From NCBI RefSeq assembly GCF_009863985.1, contig NZ_WEZT01000040.1, positions 1 to 64,000 of the forward strand: a stretch of 64,000 nucleotides of DNA, in the 5' to 3' direction. This stretch comes from Furfurilactobacillus milii (GTDB lineage Bacteria; Bacillota; Bacilli; Lactobacillales; Lactobacillaceae). Shown piece after piece: positions 55,028-62,929 of the stretch (its first letter is position 1; every line of letters starts with the position of its first letter). The notes under the pieces were generated by a model that made no database searches, was not told where the DNA came from, and saw only the letters and a program-made list of their open reading frames with translations. Both the position numbers and the translations under genes were made by a program.

Positions 55028-56398
55028 ATGAGTAAAACAAAAATCGTTATTGTCGGTGCATCACATGGTGGTCACGAATCAGCAATTGAACTGTTGGATA
55101 AGTATCGGGACGTGGATGTCACGATTTATGAAGCAGGTGATTTTGTCTCATTCATGTCATGCGGGATGGAATTATTCTTGGAGGACAAGGTAACCGCGCA
55201 AGAAGACGTCCGTAACTTTAAACCAGAAGACATTACCAGCAAGGGTGGTCACGTCTTCAACAATCACGAAGTTACGGCCATCAATGCTGACAAGAAAGAA
55301 GTCAGCGTGAAGGATGTTAAGTCTGGTCAGACTGAGCAAGTCGCTTATGACAAACTGATTTTGAGCTCTGGTGTAACGCCAACGGTTTTGCCAGTTCCAG
55401 GGCACGATTTAGATGGCATCTACGCAATGCGTGGTTACGACTGGGCTAGCAAGATCAAGGCGGACACTACGGATGATAGCATTAAGAACGTTGCCGTTAT
55501 CGGCGCTGGCTACATTGGGATTGAAGCTGCCGAAGTCTTTACTAAGGCTGGTAAGCACGTCACATTAATGGACATGATTGACCGCCCATTAGGCAACTAT
55601 CTCAACGAAAATTTGACTGACGTTGTCACTAAAGAGCTGACCAGCAAGGGTGTTGAATTGGCTTTGTCTCAGTCGATTAAGTCGTTTGAAGGAGACAAGT
55701 CTGTTACTGGTGTAAAGACCGCTGACAAGACTTATCCAGCTGATCTCGTTATTTGTGCAGCTGGCGTTAAACCAAATACGGCTTGGCTGTCAGGCACAGT
55801 TAACTTAACGGACCGTGGTTTTATTGACGTCAACCCATACTTACAAACGAACTTGCCTGATGTTTATGCCATGGGGGATGCGATCCTGCCATTGTCTATC
55901 CCAGCCGGCAAGCCAACGCCAATCGCGTTAGCAACCACCGCTCGTCGTGAAGCTCAGTATGTGGTTGATCACATCTTTGAAGAAACGCCTGCTGTTCCAT
56001 TCAAAGGAGTTGTTGGTGCGTCTGCATTAAGTGTGTTTGATTATCACTTTGCCGCTGCTGGTTTGAACACCACCACGGCTGCTAAAGTTGATGTGCCAGT
56101 TGCAACCAGTGCTTACAAGGACACTTTACGACCAGCCTATGTGCCAGCAAGTGCCGGCAACACGGATGTTTACACAAGCTTGACGTTTGATCCACTGACG
56201 CACCAAATCCTTGGTGGCGCCGTCCTCTCCAAGTATGACATTACTGCTCAAGGCAACGTGATTGCTTTAGCTGTTGCGCATAAACTGACATTGGAAGATT
56301 TAGCCACCGCTGATTTCTTCTTCCAGCCTGGTTTTGACCGTCAATGGAGTTTGCTTAACCTAGCCGCACAACATGCTTTGAGGCGTGCACGGTTCTAA
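55028..56398 (+). CDS. nox: NADH oxidase/peroxidase (FAD-dependent, Nox-type)
   Basis: 456 residues of the pyridine nucleotide-disulfide family. FAD site VGASHGGHESA, the single redox cysteine in SFMSCGMELF (about residue 42), NAD site VIGAGYIGIEAAEVF, second FAD motif VYAMGDA and the dimerisation domain after 330. This is the NADH oxidase (water-forming) or NADH peroxidase group. ATG 55028 with GGAGG upstream and a PerR-like box, so it likely serves oxygen or peroxide defence and NAD+ regeneration. Confidence 0.9.
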   Translation: MSKTKIVIVGASHGGHESAIELLDKYRDVDVTIYEAGDFVSFMSCGMELFLEDKVTAQEDVRNFKPEDITSKGGHVFNNHEVTAINADKKEVSVKDVKSGQTEQVAYDKLILSSGVTPTVLPVPGHDLDGIYAMRGYDWASKIKADTTDDSIKNVAVIGAGYIGIEAAEVFTKAGKHVTLMDMIDRPLGNYLNENLTDVVTKELTSKGVELALSQSIKSFEGDKSVTGVKTADKTYPADLVICAAGVKPNTAWLSGTVNLTDRGFIDVNPYLQTNLPDVYAMGDAILPLSIPAGKPTPIALATTARREAQYVVDHIFEETPAVPFKGVVGASALSVFDYHFAAAGLNTTTAAKVDVPVATSAYKDTLRPAYVPASAGNTDVYTSLTFDPLTHQILGGAVLSKYDITAQGNVIALAVAHKLTLEDLATADFFFQPGFDRQWSLLNLAAQHALRRARF

Positions 56399-56424
56399 TA
56401 TTTGAAACGTTATTTTAAATAATG

Positions 56425-56459
56425 AAAAAGCCAACGCGAGAAATTGCGTTGGCTTTTTT
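56425..56459 (+). terminator. Terminator after nox
   Basis: AAAAGCCAACGC pairs perfectly with GCGTTGGCTTTT, then T-rich tail. Confidence 0.9.
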
Positions 56460-56475
56460 ACAACCTAAATGAACT

Positions 56476-56943
56476 TTAACCCTTAATTTTCCTGATTGTA
56501 ACCTGATAATCCCCGTTTGGTGCGTTAACCGTGACAGTGTCACCGACCTTATGATTGATCATGGCGCGTCCCAACGGTGAATCAAACGAAATTTTGTTGG
56601 CATCCAAATCTGCTTCAAATTTACCGACAATCTGGTAGGCGTCAGTATCGTTTTCGTCCTCGAATTGCACATCGACATGCTTGCCAATCTCAACCTGATC
56701 CGGGGTTTGTGGGGTGACAACCTCCGCGTATTGTAGCAACTTGTTAAGATAACGCAAACGGCTTTCTAGGTGACGCAAATCACGTTTGGCGGCGCTGTAC
56801 TCGGCGTTCTCTGATAGGTCACCTAGAGCGCGGGCTTCCTGCAACTGTTTGATGCGGTTGGGACGGTCCAACTCCAAACGGGTGATTTCCTGTTCGATTT
56901 GGTGATAGCCAGCTGGCGTCATTGAATTTGCGGTTAACTGCAT
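56476..56943 (-). CDS. greA: GreA-type transcription elongation factor
   Basis: 155 residues. N-terminal coiled coil with the catalytic-tip motif LGDLSENAEYSAAKRD (the Asp/Glu pair that holds Mg2+), and a C-terminal FKBP-like domain with SFDSPLGRAMINHKVGD. It rescues backtracked RNA polymerase. Length matches GreA. A second copy elsewhere is possible, so paralogue status is open. ATG 56943 has AAGGAAG upstream. Confidence 0.9.
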   Translation of the reverse strand: MQLTANSMTPAGYHQIEQEITRLELDRPNRIKQLQEARALGDLSENAEYSAAKRDLRHLESRLRYLNKLLQYAEVVTPQTPDQVEIGKHVDVQFEDENDTDAYQIVGKFEADLDANKISFDSPLGRAMINHKVGDTVTVNAPNGDYQVTIRKIKG

Positions 56944-57004
56944 GCGACAAACTTCCTTTGGATGTGATTATTCCCCACAATTATAAGACAGTGGGCAGTC
57001 ATCG

Positions 57005-57754
57005 TCATCCTGCATTCAGGTTTTCTCGCAACTGGTCAATGTGCGCGTCAACTTCCATCTCGCCGCGGCGCATAGCCATTGATGCAGTATGGATGGTGCT
57101 ACCAGGCCGACTTACTTTGTTGTAGACGAGTGTTGGATTAAATAGAAAACGCTGTGCACCGGCTTCGTAGTCCGCAGTAAACAGCAAATCCTCAGCCAGT
57201 TTTAAATGGGTGTCAAAACGTAGCATCAAACGATTGATAACACTAACTCGGAATGCTTTATTCCAAGTATAGCCACCAATTTGGGTACCGTGTTCTGTGG
57301 CCTCGGATAACATGTCGTCTTGACTAATTTCGTGCCATCCGGTGATACCGGAAACGGCTCCGCGGGCGTAGCCACCCCAACGATAGCCGACAGTTACAAG
57401 GTCAACACCGGGTTGGCTCATACCGTCCACGAAAGTTTGCAGATAGTTTGGTTCACATAGGTCATCACCATCCACAAAGCAGATCACTGGTGCGCTCGCA
57501 TGGTCAATGCCGTAGTTGCGGGCAGCCGACACACCACTGTGCTCTGGCAAATGCGCGGCAATGAAGCGAGAATCCTTTTGCGCCCATTTTTCGATAACAC
57601 TATTTGACCCATCTGTTGAATGATCATCAACCATAATGACTTCGAAATCGCTTAATGTTTGGCGCGCTAAACTGGCCAAACAGGGATCCAGATAATTACC
57701 AAGATTATAAACGGTCACAACAGCAGTAATGGCCGATTGTTTTTGTTCGCTCAT
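57005..57754 (-). CDS. Family 2 glycosyltransferase
   Basis: 249 residues, GT-A fold. VTVYNLGNYLDPCLASLARQTLSDFEVIMVDDHSTDGS is the N-terminal nucleotide site, and the DxD motif is CFVDGDDLCEPNYL near residue 95. No membrane helix. Sugar and acceptor unknown; probably cell-wall or exopolysaccharide related. ATG 57754 has GAGGGAGG upstream. Confidence 0.88.
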   Translation of the reverse strand: MSEQKQSAITAVVTVYNLGNYLDPCLASLARQTLSDFEVIMVDDHSTDGSNSVIEKWAQKDSRFIAAHLPEHSGVSAARNYGIDHASAPVICFVDGDDLCEPNYLQTFVDGMSQPGVDLVTVGYRWGGYARGAVSGITGWHEISQDDMLSEATEHGTQIGGYTWNKAFRVSVINRLMLRFDTHLKLAEDLLFTADYEAGAQRFLFNPTLVYNKVSRPGSTIHTASMAMRRGEMEVDAHIDQLRENLNAG

Positions 57755-57875
57755 GATTTAACCTCCCTCAAGGAAATATTCACTTGGCTTGATGATACGA
57801 GGAAACTGGCAAAAAGGGGGAGATTCATACTTGGATATGACAGCTATTAGAGAGACTGATTAATTTACTAACTGG

Positions 57876-58796
57876 CTATTCGTAACCATTGATATCGGAA
57901 GCACAGTAATGTATCAAAAAATCTCGAAATCGTGTAACTGACGGTGCCATAAACTGATTAATTTTAGTAACCAAATACAATTGGTGAGCGGCATAATTGT
58001 CGGTGAGATGTAACAACTTAACGTGTTCTTGTTTAAGCTGTGGCAAATTTGGTACCAAAGCGATCCCAAAATTATGCTCTACGAATGAGACTACTGTGTA
58101 ATCTTCTTCAACTTCGTATCGGATTTGTGGGCTGATACCAGAACGTTCAAGAATTTTATCAATCAGCGGTCTTAACCCACTTGTCTTTGAATAGCTAATG
58201 AGAGGGTATTTAGCAATATCACTAACGAAAACGTTCTTCTTATGTGCTAATGGATGATTTGCAGGTACCGCTAAGACTATCTCCTGTTTCACTAGTGGTG
58301 TGAAGAGAAATTCTTTACTGGTCTCAATGTCACCCAGTTTTTGAACACGAGAGGCCAAGACAAGATCAAGTGAATCATCGCGGAGTGCCTTCAGTAATTG
58401 AAATGAGTTACCCTGCGTGAGTGCAAAAGAGATCTTGGTATTATTAGAGGCTTTCTGAAAGGCACTCATGACTGATGGCACCAGGCTTTGTCCAAGTGTA
58501 TATGTGAAGCCAAGTTCAATGTGTCCTGTGTTGGCGTCCATCAGTTGCCGAATGAGTTCTTCTCCCTGGGTTAGTTTGGCAAGACCAGTATTAACGTATG
58601 TTAAGTATGATTTGCCAAATCGAGTGAGTTTAATGTTGCGACCTTCATGCTCGAATAATGGGACGCCAAGCTCACTTTCTAACCCGTTAATGGCGTAGCT
58701 TAGAGACGGTTGCGAAATACCAAGATGCTCGGCGGCAATTGCCATATGCTGAGTTTTGGCTAATTCTTGAAAGAAAACTAAGTGGCGCAAATTCAT
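57876..58796 (-). CDS. LysR-family regulator of the aro-apbE cluster
   Basis: 306 residues. Helix-turn-helix TQHMAIAAEHLGISQPSLSYAINGLESELG, linker, then the effector domain from about 90. It is divergent from aroE and 140 bases away, so it probably activates the cluster in response to quinate, shikimate or a dehydro form (inferred from position). ATG 58796 has GAGGTGA upstream. Confidence 0.88.
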   Translation of the reverse strand: MNLRHLVFFQELAKTQHMAIAAEHLGISQPSLSYAINGLESELGVPLFEHEGRNIKLTRFGKSYLTYVNTGLAKLTQGEELIRQLMDANTGHIELGFTYTLGQSLVPSVMSAFQKASNNTKISFALTQGNSFQLLKALRDDSLDLVLASRVQKLGDIETSKEFLFTPLVKQEIVLAVPANHPLAHKKNVFVSDIAKYPLISYSKTSGLRPLIDKILERSGISPQIRYEVEEDYTVVSFVEHNFGIALVPNLPQLKQEHVKLLHLTDNYAAHQLYLVTKINQFMAPSVTRFRDFLIHYCASDINGYE

Positions 58797-58817
58797 AAAA
58801 TCACCTCTGATTAAATG

Positions 58818-58832
58818 ATAGAAGAATTCTAT
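58818..58832. promoter_or_regulatory. Candidate LysR box between regulator and aroE
   Basis: ATAGAA-GAA-TTCTAT, a perfect 6-base palindrome just upstream of the LysR start and about 105 bases before aroE. LysR binding is inferred. Confidence 0.5.
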
Positions 58833-58935
58833 TGATTGAACAAGTAAGCGTTATTTATTTGTATCTTTGTAACCGTTAACATAGCAAGTGAATTAATTAA
58901 CAAAATTAGGAACAAGAATATAGGAGTGACTTAAA

Positions 58936-59826
58936 ATGACTGAACGTATTGATGGACACACAATTTTAATTGGTTTGATGGCTTATCCGATCCGACACTC
59001 AATGTCACCAACTATGCACAATAATGCATTTGCAAAATTAGGATTGAATTACGCATACCTGGCCTTTGAAGTTGGCAACGATACTTTACCAAGCGCAATT
59101 GAGTCTATTCGAACGCTGGATATGCGTGGATCAAATATCTCAATGCCAAATAAGCAAAAAGTCATTCCATTGCTTGATAAATTGGATCCTGCTGCAGAAA
59201 TGGTTGGGGCCGTTAACACGATTGTAAATGCTCATGGGACTTTAACAGGTTACACAACCGATGGTACAGGATTCATGAAATCACTGTCTGATGAAGGTTT
59301 GGATATTCGTGGTGAAAAGATGACGTTGGCTGGTGCCGGTGGCGCTGGTACTGCGATTGCCATTCAAGCAGCTTTAGATGGTGTAAAAGAAATTGCCATT
59401 TTTGATTTGGATAGTGTTTACCAAAAGAATGCTAAGCATAACGTCGACATTATTAATGAGAAGACGAATTGTCACGCGACGTTACACACGTTAGCTGATC
59501 AAGATGACTTCAAACAGCAAATTTCTGAATCAGCAATCTACTGTGATTCCACGGGTGTCGGCATGAAGCCTTTAGAGGATGAAACCTTAGTGAGCGATCC
59601 TAGCTGGTTCCGACAGGACATGATTGTGTTTGATACCGTTTATGCGCCACGAACAACAAAACTGATGAAAGTGGCCGAACAAGCTGGCGTCAAACATGTC
59701 TTTAACGGCTTAGGCCTGATGCTTGAACAAGGTGCTGAGGCCTTTAAATTGTGGACGGGTGAAGATATGCCAGTTGATTATATTCGTGACCTTTTGTTCA
59801 ACGATGACGGTGTTACTACCAAATAG
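58936..59826 (+). CDS. aroE: Shikimate/quinate dehydrogenase, AroE family (NAD-type site)
   Basis: 296 residues. Substrate serines in PIRHSMSPTMHN, catalytic Lys in MPNKQKVIP and Asp in YTTDGTGFMKSL, and the VGAVNTIVN helix. The nucleotide loop is GAGGAGTAIAIQ, and the strand ends IFDLDSVYQKN, with an acid where NADP enzymes have NRT. That favours NAD and so a catabolic direction. GGAGTGAC precedes ATG. First gene of the cluster, 44 bases before the MFS gene. Confidence 0.9.
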   Translation: MTERIDGHTILIGLMAYPIRHSMSPTMHNNAFAKLGLNYAYLAFEVGNDTLPSAIESIRTLDMRGSNISMPNKQKVIPLLDKLDPAAEMVGAVNTIVNAHGTLTGYTTDGTGFMKSLSDEGLDIRGEKMTLAGAGGAGTAIAIQAALDGVKEIAIFDLDSVYQKNAKHNVDIINEKTNCHATLHTLADQDDFKQQISESAIYCDSTGVGMKPLEDETLVSDPSWFRQDMIVFDTVYAPRTTKLMKVAEQAGVKHVFNGLGLMLEQGAEAFKLWTGEDMPVDYIRDLLFNDDGVTTK

Positions 59827-59869
59827 TCTTTTTAAAGTTGGAGCAAAATAAAGAAATGGCTGTGAAAAA

Positions 59870-61069
59870 ATGACAAAGAAATACGTGCCGTTGGCAACGG
59901 GAATATACCTCAACTACGCCATCATTGGAATGGCAACGATTATTATTTCTCAGTACAGTAATAGCTTTCAGCAACTTTGGAATACCAACTTAAAAGGAAT
60001 CTCAACCGTTATTTCGATGATTGGGATCGGTCGGTTGTTAACGCTTCTTTTTGCAGGTTATGTATTAGATCGTTTTGGTCGAAAGTTGACGATGCTTGTC
60101 GGTATTGCTACGACGATTATTTTCTTTTTGGGATTGGTATTGAGTCGAGATGTTGTGTGGGCCTCAATCTTTGCACTATTTATGGGTGCCACCGATTCCT
60201 TCAGTGATGCGTCGAGTTATCCAGCATTGTCGGATGCTTTTACAAATCGTGCAGCTAGCATGAATTCACTTGTTAAGGCTGCAATGTCACTTGCCCAGTT
60301 TGCTTTACCGTTTATTGTGGCTGCTATCCCCGATTCAAAGGTAGCCTTGATTGGTATGACCGTTATCATGGTCGTCGATGGCGTCATTATCATGCGCAGT
60401 CAGTTCGGCCCACAAAATGAAAGCAAACCAGAATCGAAACAGACATCGGTTGACAAAGCATTGGACAATCAAAATGTTGCGAAAGCAAAGCCTAGCGTTC
60501 TCATTGATGGGACCGCATTGGTTGTTCTCGGTTTTACGATTTCCTTTACGTTTTATGTGTTTACACAGTATGTGCCAAATTTTGGTATCTCCGTTTTGAA
60601 GGTCAGCGCGGCAACCGCAAAGGGGTTGGTTTCCTGGTATGCGATTGCATCCCTAATTTCAGTATTTGTAACCTCCGTTATTGTGACAAAGGTTAAACCA
60701 ATGTATCTAGTTTTGGCTTATTCGGGCATCTCATTGATTTTCTTGGGATGGATGACGATGATGCCGAGCCTGTGGTTAGCACAGGTAACGAGCATTGTTA
60801 TTGGATTCTTTGCGGCCGGCGGCATTTGGCAACTGGGTTTGACCATCCTGTCACAGTATTTTCCACGAGAAAAGGGAAAAGTTACGGGTTACTACAGCTT
60901 CATGGCAGCATTGACTTATTTCGTTGGTCCATTTGTTTCAAGTTTTGTGATTAACAATACGGCTGCCAGTGTGTTGTGGGTGTTCAAACTTGATATTGCC
61001 GTGACTTTGATTGGGGTGTTGTTAATCGCCTTAGTGATGGTCCGTAATTTGAAGTACAAGTTTATCTAG
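59870..61069 (+). CDS. MFS transporter (probable quinate/shikimate carrier)
   Basis: 399 residues with 12 helices. The MFS motif GYVLDRFGRKLTMLVGI sits between helices 2 and 3, and a central loop of about 40 residues rich in Lys, Asp and Gln separates the halves. Located between aroE and aroD; a role in uptake of the acid used by the cluster is inferred from context. Weak ribosome site at ATG 59870. Confidence 0.85.
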   Translation: MTKKYVPLATGIYLNYAIIGMATIIISQYSNSFQQLWNTNLKGISTVISMIGIGRLLTLLFAGYVLDRFGRKLTMLVGIATTIIFFLGLVLSRDVVWASIFALFMGATDSFSDASSYPALSDAFTNRAASMNSLVKAAMSLAQFALPFIVAAIPDSKVALIGMTVIMVVDGVIIMRSQFGPQNESKPESKQTSVDKALDNQNVAKAKPSVLIDGTALVVLGFTISFTFYVFTQYVPNFGISVLKVSAATAKGLVSWYAIASLISVFVTSVIVTKVKPMYLVLAYSGISLIFLGWMTMMPSLWLAQVTSIVIGFFAAGGIWQLGLTILSQYFPREKGKVTGYYSFMAALTYFVGPFVSSFVINNTAASVLWVFKLDIAVTLIGVLLIALVMVRNLKYKFI

Positions 61070-61111
61070 ATATGATTTCTAATCGAAGCAATTTTAGAGA
61101 GGTGAAACATC

Positions 61112-61876
61112 TTGATCAATCAAGCAACAGTTAAACTCAGAAATATCACTCTTGGTGTTGGTCGACCGAAAATTGCGGTACCGATTACCGGCAAAACCGC
61201 GGACGAAATCGGTGAACAGGCCCAGAAGATCGTCACGGTCAAACCAGATGTTGTGGAATGGCGAATTGATTATTTTGATGGTGTCTTAGATGCAGGGCAG
61301 TTAACTCAAACGGGCCAGCAACTACGTCAAATTCTTGGCGACATTGCGTTGTTAACGACCTTTAGAACCAAAGGTGAAGGCGGCGAACTGACATTGGCCG
61401 ATGATGGTTATTTCAAGGTTTGCGAGACTGTTCTTCAAGGGCACTTTACCGATGCACTAGATGTTGAACGTTTTCATGATGAAACAGCCGTGAAAGGATT
61501 AGTTGGCGAGACTCATGAAGAAAATATAATCGTCATTATGAGCAATCATGACTTTGACAAAACACCAGCTGCTGATGAAATTCAGTCACGTTTAACAGGC
61601 ATGGTTGAACTCGGCGCCGATGTTGCCAAGATGGCAGTAATGCCTCATAACGCTAACGATGTCTTGACCCTATTAACGGCCACTGCTAAAACTGCAGCAT
61701 CGGTAAATCGGCCACTGATTACAATGTCGATGGGTGATTTGGGCAAAGTTTCTCGGATTGCAGGCGAAACTTTTGGCTCTGCATTAACGTTTGCAACAGT
61801 TGGTGCCGCTTCAGCACCAGGACAGATTCCGCTACAGAATTTACGTCAAGAACTAGAAGATTTGAAGTTGAGCTAG
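61112..61876 (+). CDS. aroD: Type I 3-dehydroquinate dehydratase
   Basis: 254 residues, TIM barrel. Schiff-base lysine in VAKMAVMPHN, general-base His in VIMSNHDFDKT, and EWRIDYFDG near the N-terminus. It converts 3-dehydroquinate to 3-dehydroshikimate. TTG start 61112 with AGAGGTG upstream. In this cluster the reaction probably serves quinate breakdown or shikimate interconversion rather than aromatic synthesis. Confidence 0.93.
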   Translation: MINQATVKLRNITLGVGRPKIAVPITGKTADEIGEQAQKIVTVKPDVVEWRIDYFDGVLDAGQLTQTGQQLRQILGDIALLTTFRTKGEGGELTLADDGYFKVCETVLQGHFTDALDVERFHDETAVKGLVGETHEENIIVIMSNHDFDKTPAADEIQSRLTGMVELGADVAKMAVMPHNANDVLTLLTATAKTAASVNRPLITMSMGDLGKVSRIAGETFGSALTFATVGAASAPGQIPLQNLRQELEDLKLS

Positions 61877-61898
61877 AAACTCGAATAGCATGACAGAT

Positions 61899-61938
61899 GG
61901 ACCGACCAAATGACTGATTGTTGGTCGGTCCGTACTTT
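61899..61938 (+). terminator. Hairpin between aroD and apbE
   Basis: GGACCGACCA pairs perfectly with TGGTCGGTCC. Only a weak T run follows, so partial termination is possible. An ATG at 61910 lies in the loop, which argues against it being the apbE start. Confidence 0.6.
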
Positions 61939-61975
61939 ATCATCGATCAGTCAGTGTGAGTCAGGGGGTATTGCG

Positions 61976-62911
61976 GTGTCGAACAATGTGACTACAAAAA
62001 AGTACGTTTCTCAGTCTGAGATGTTTGGCACGGTGATTTCACTGACCTTATTCAAACGTAATCCGGTTGCAGTCGAGGTCGTTTACGATTACTTACAGGA
62101 TGCGGATCGGATATTTTCGGCTAATCTAGAGGATTCCCTGTTGATGAAGATTAACCGTCAAGCTGGTATGCAACCAGTGCAAGTACCACGGCAGTTGTAC
62201 GATCTGATCAAACGGGGCGTAGTGGCGAGTCGCAAATACCGTGACAGTTTTAATGTCTTAATCGGTCCGCTTGTGAAACTATGGCGAATTGGTTTCGATG
62301 GACAGCAGTTGCCAGCTCCATCAGATATCAAGGCCCGGTTGCAGCTTATCAAACCCGATGATGTTCTGTTGAATGACGACCAGCAAACGGTTTATCTGAC
62401 TAAGCGCGGAATGGAATTGGATCTGGGTGCGATTGCCAAAGGGTATTTTGCCGATCAAATTATTGATCTGTTGCAATCGAATGGGCTGAAAACTGGCATT
62501 GTGAACCTTGGTGGTAACGTTCAATTGTTTGGCTGCAATCCGTTAACTTCGGATGGCCGGTGGCACGTGGGCATTCGCAATCCACAACAGCCAACTAGGC
62601 AGCCGTTGACGACAATAAGTACGGTGGCGAAAAGTGTTGTGACTTCTGGTATTGATGAACGATACTTCATTGTTGACGGTCACCGGTATCATCATATTCT
62701 TAGTCCGTTAACTGGTTATCCAATTGATAACGATCTTGCCTCTGTTACTATCGTGACGCCGGAATCGACATTGGCTGAAATCTTAACGACGGTCTGTTTC
62801 TTTGCAGGTAGTCGACGTGGGCTCGAATTGGTTGATCATATGACAGATGTCGAAGCCGTTTTTGTTACCCGTCAGAATAAAATATTAATGTCTCGTGGTT
62901 TGGAAAGATAA
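61976..62911 (+). CDS. apbE: FAD:protein FMN transferase (ApbE)
   Basis: 311 residues. Diagnostic blocks: MELDLGAIAKGYFADQIID (FAD site), NLGGNVQLFG, VTSGIDERYF and HHILSPLTGYPI. It attaches FMN through phosphate to Thr or Ser in FMN-bind domains. No signal peptide, so it acts inside the cell. GTG 61976 has AGGGGG upstream and is preferred to ATG 61910. Eighteen bases before the FMN/FAD reductase gene, its evident target. Confidence 0.93.
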   Translation: MSNNVTTKKYVSQSEMFGTVISLTLFKRNPVAVEVVYDYLQDADRIFSANLEDSLLMKINRQAGMQPVQVPRQLYDLIKRGVVASRKYRDSFNVLIGPLVKLWRIGFDGQQLPAPSDIKARLQLIKPDDVLLNDDQQTVYLTKRGMELDLGAIAKGYFADQIIDLLQSNGLKTGIVNLGGNVQLFGCNPLTSDGRWHVGIRNPQQPTRQPLTTISTVAKSVVTSGIDERYFIVDGHRYHHILSPLTGYPIDNDLASVTIVTPESTLAEILTTVCFFAGSRRGLELVDHMTDVEAVFVTRQNKILMSRGLER

Positions 62912-62929
62912 GTAAAGGAAGAATCCATT

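Noticed and set aside
61910-61975. Upstream ATG start for apbE
   Set aside because: It lies in the loop of a hairpin, lacks a ribosome site and adds 22 residues not matching the family; GTG 61976 has AGGGGG upstream.
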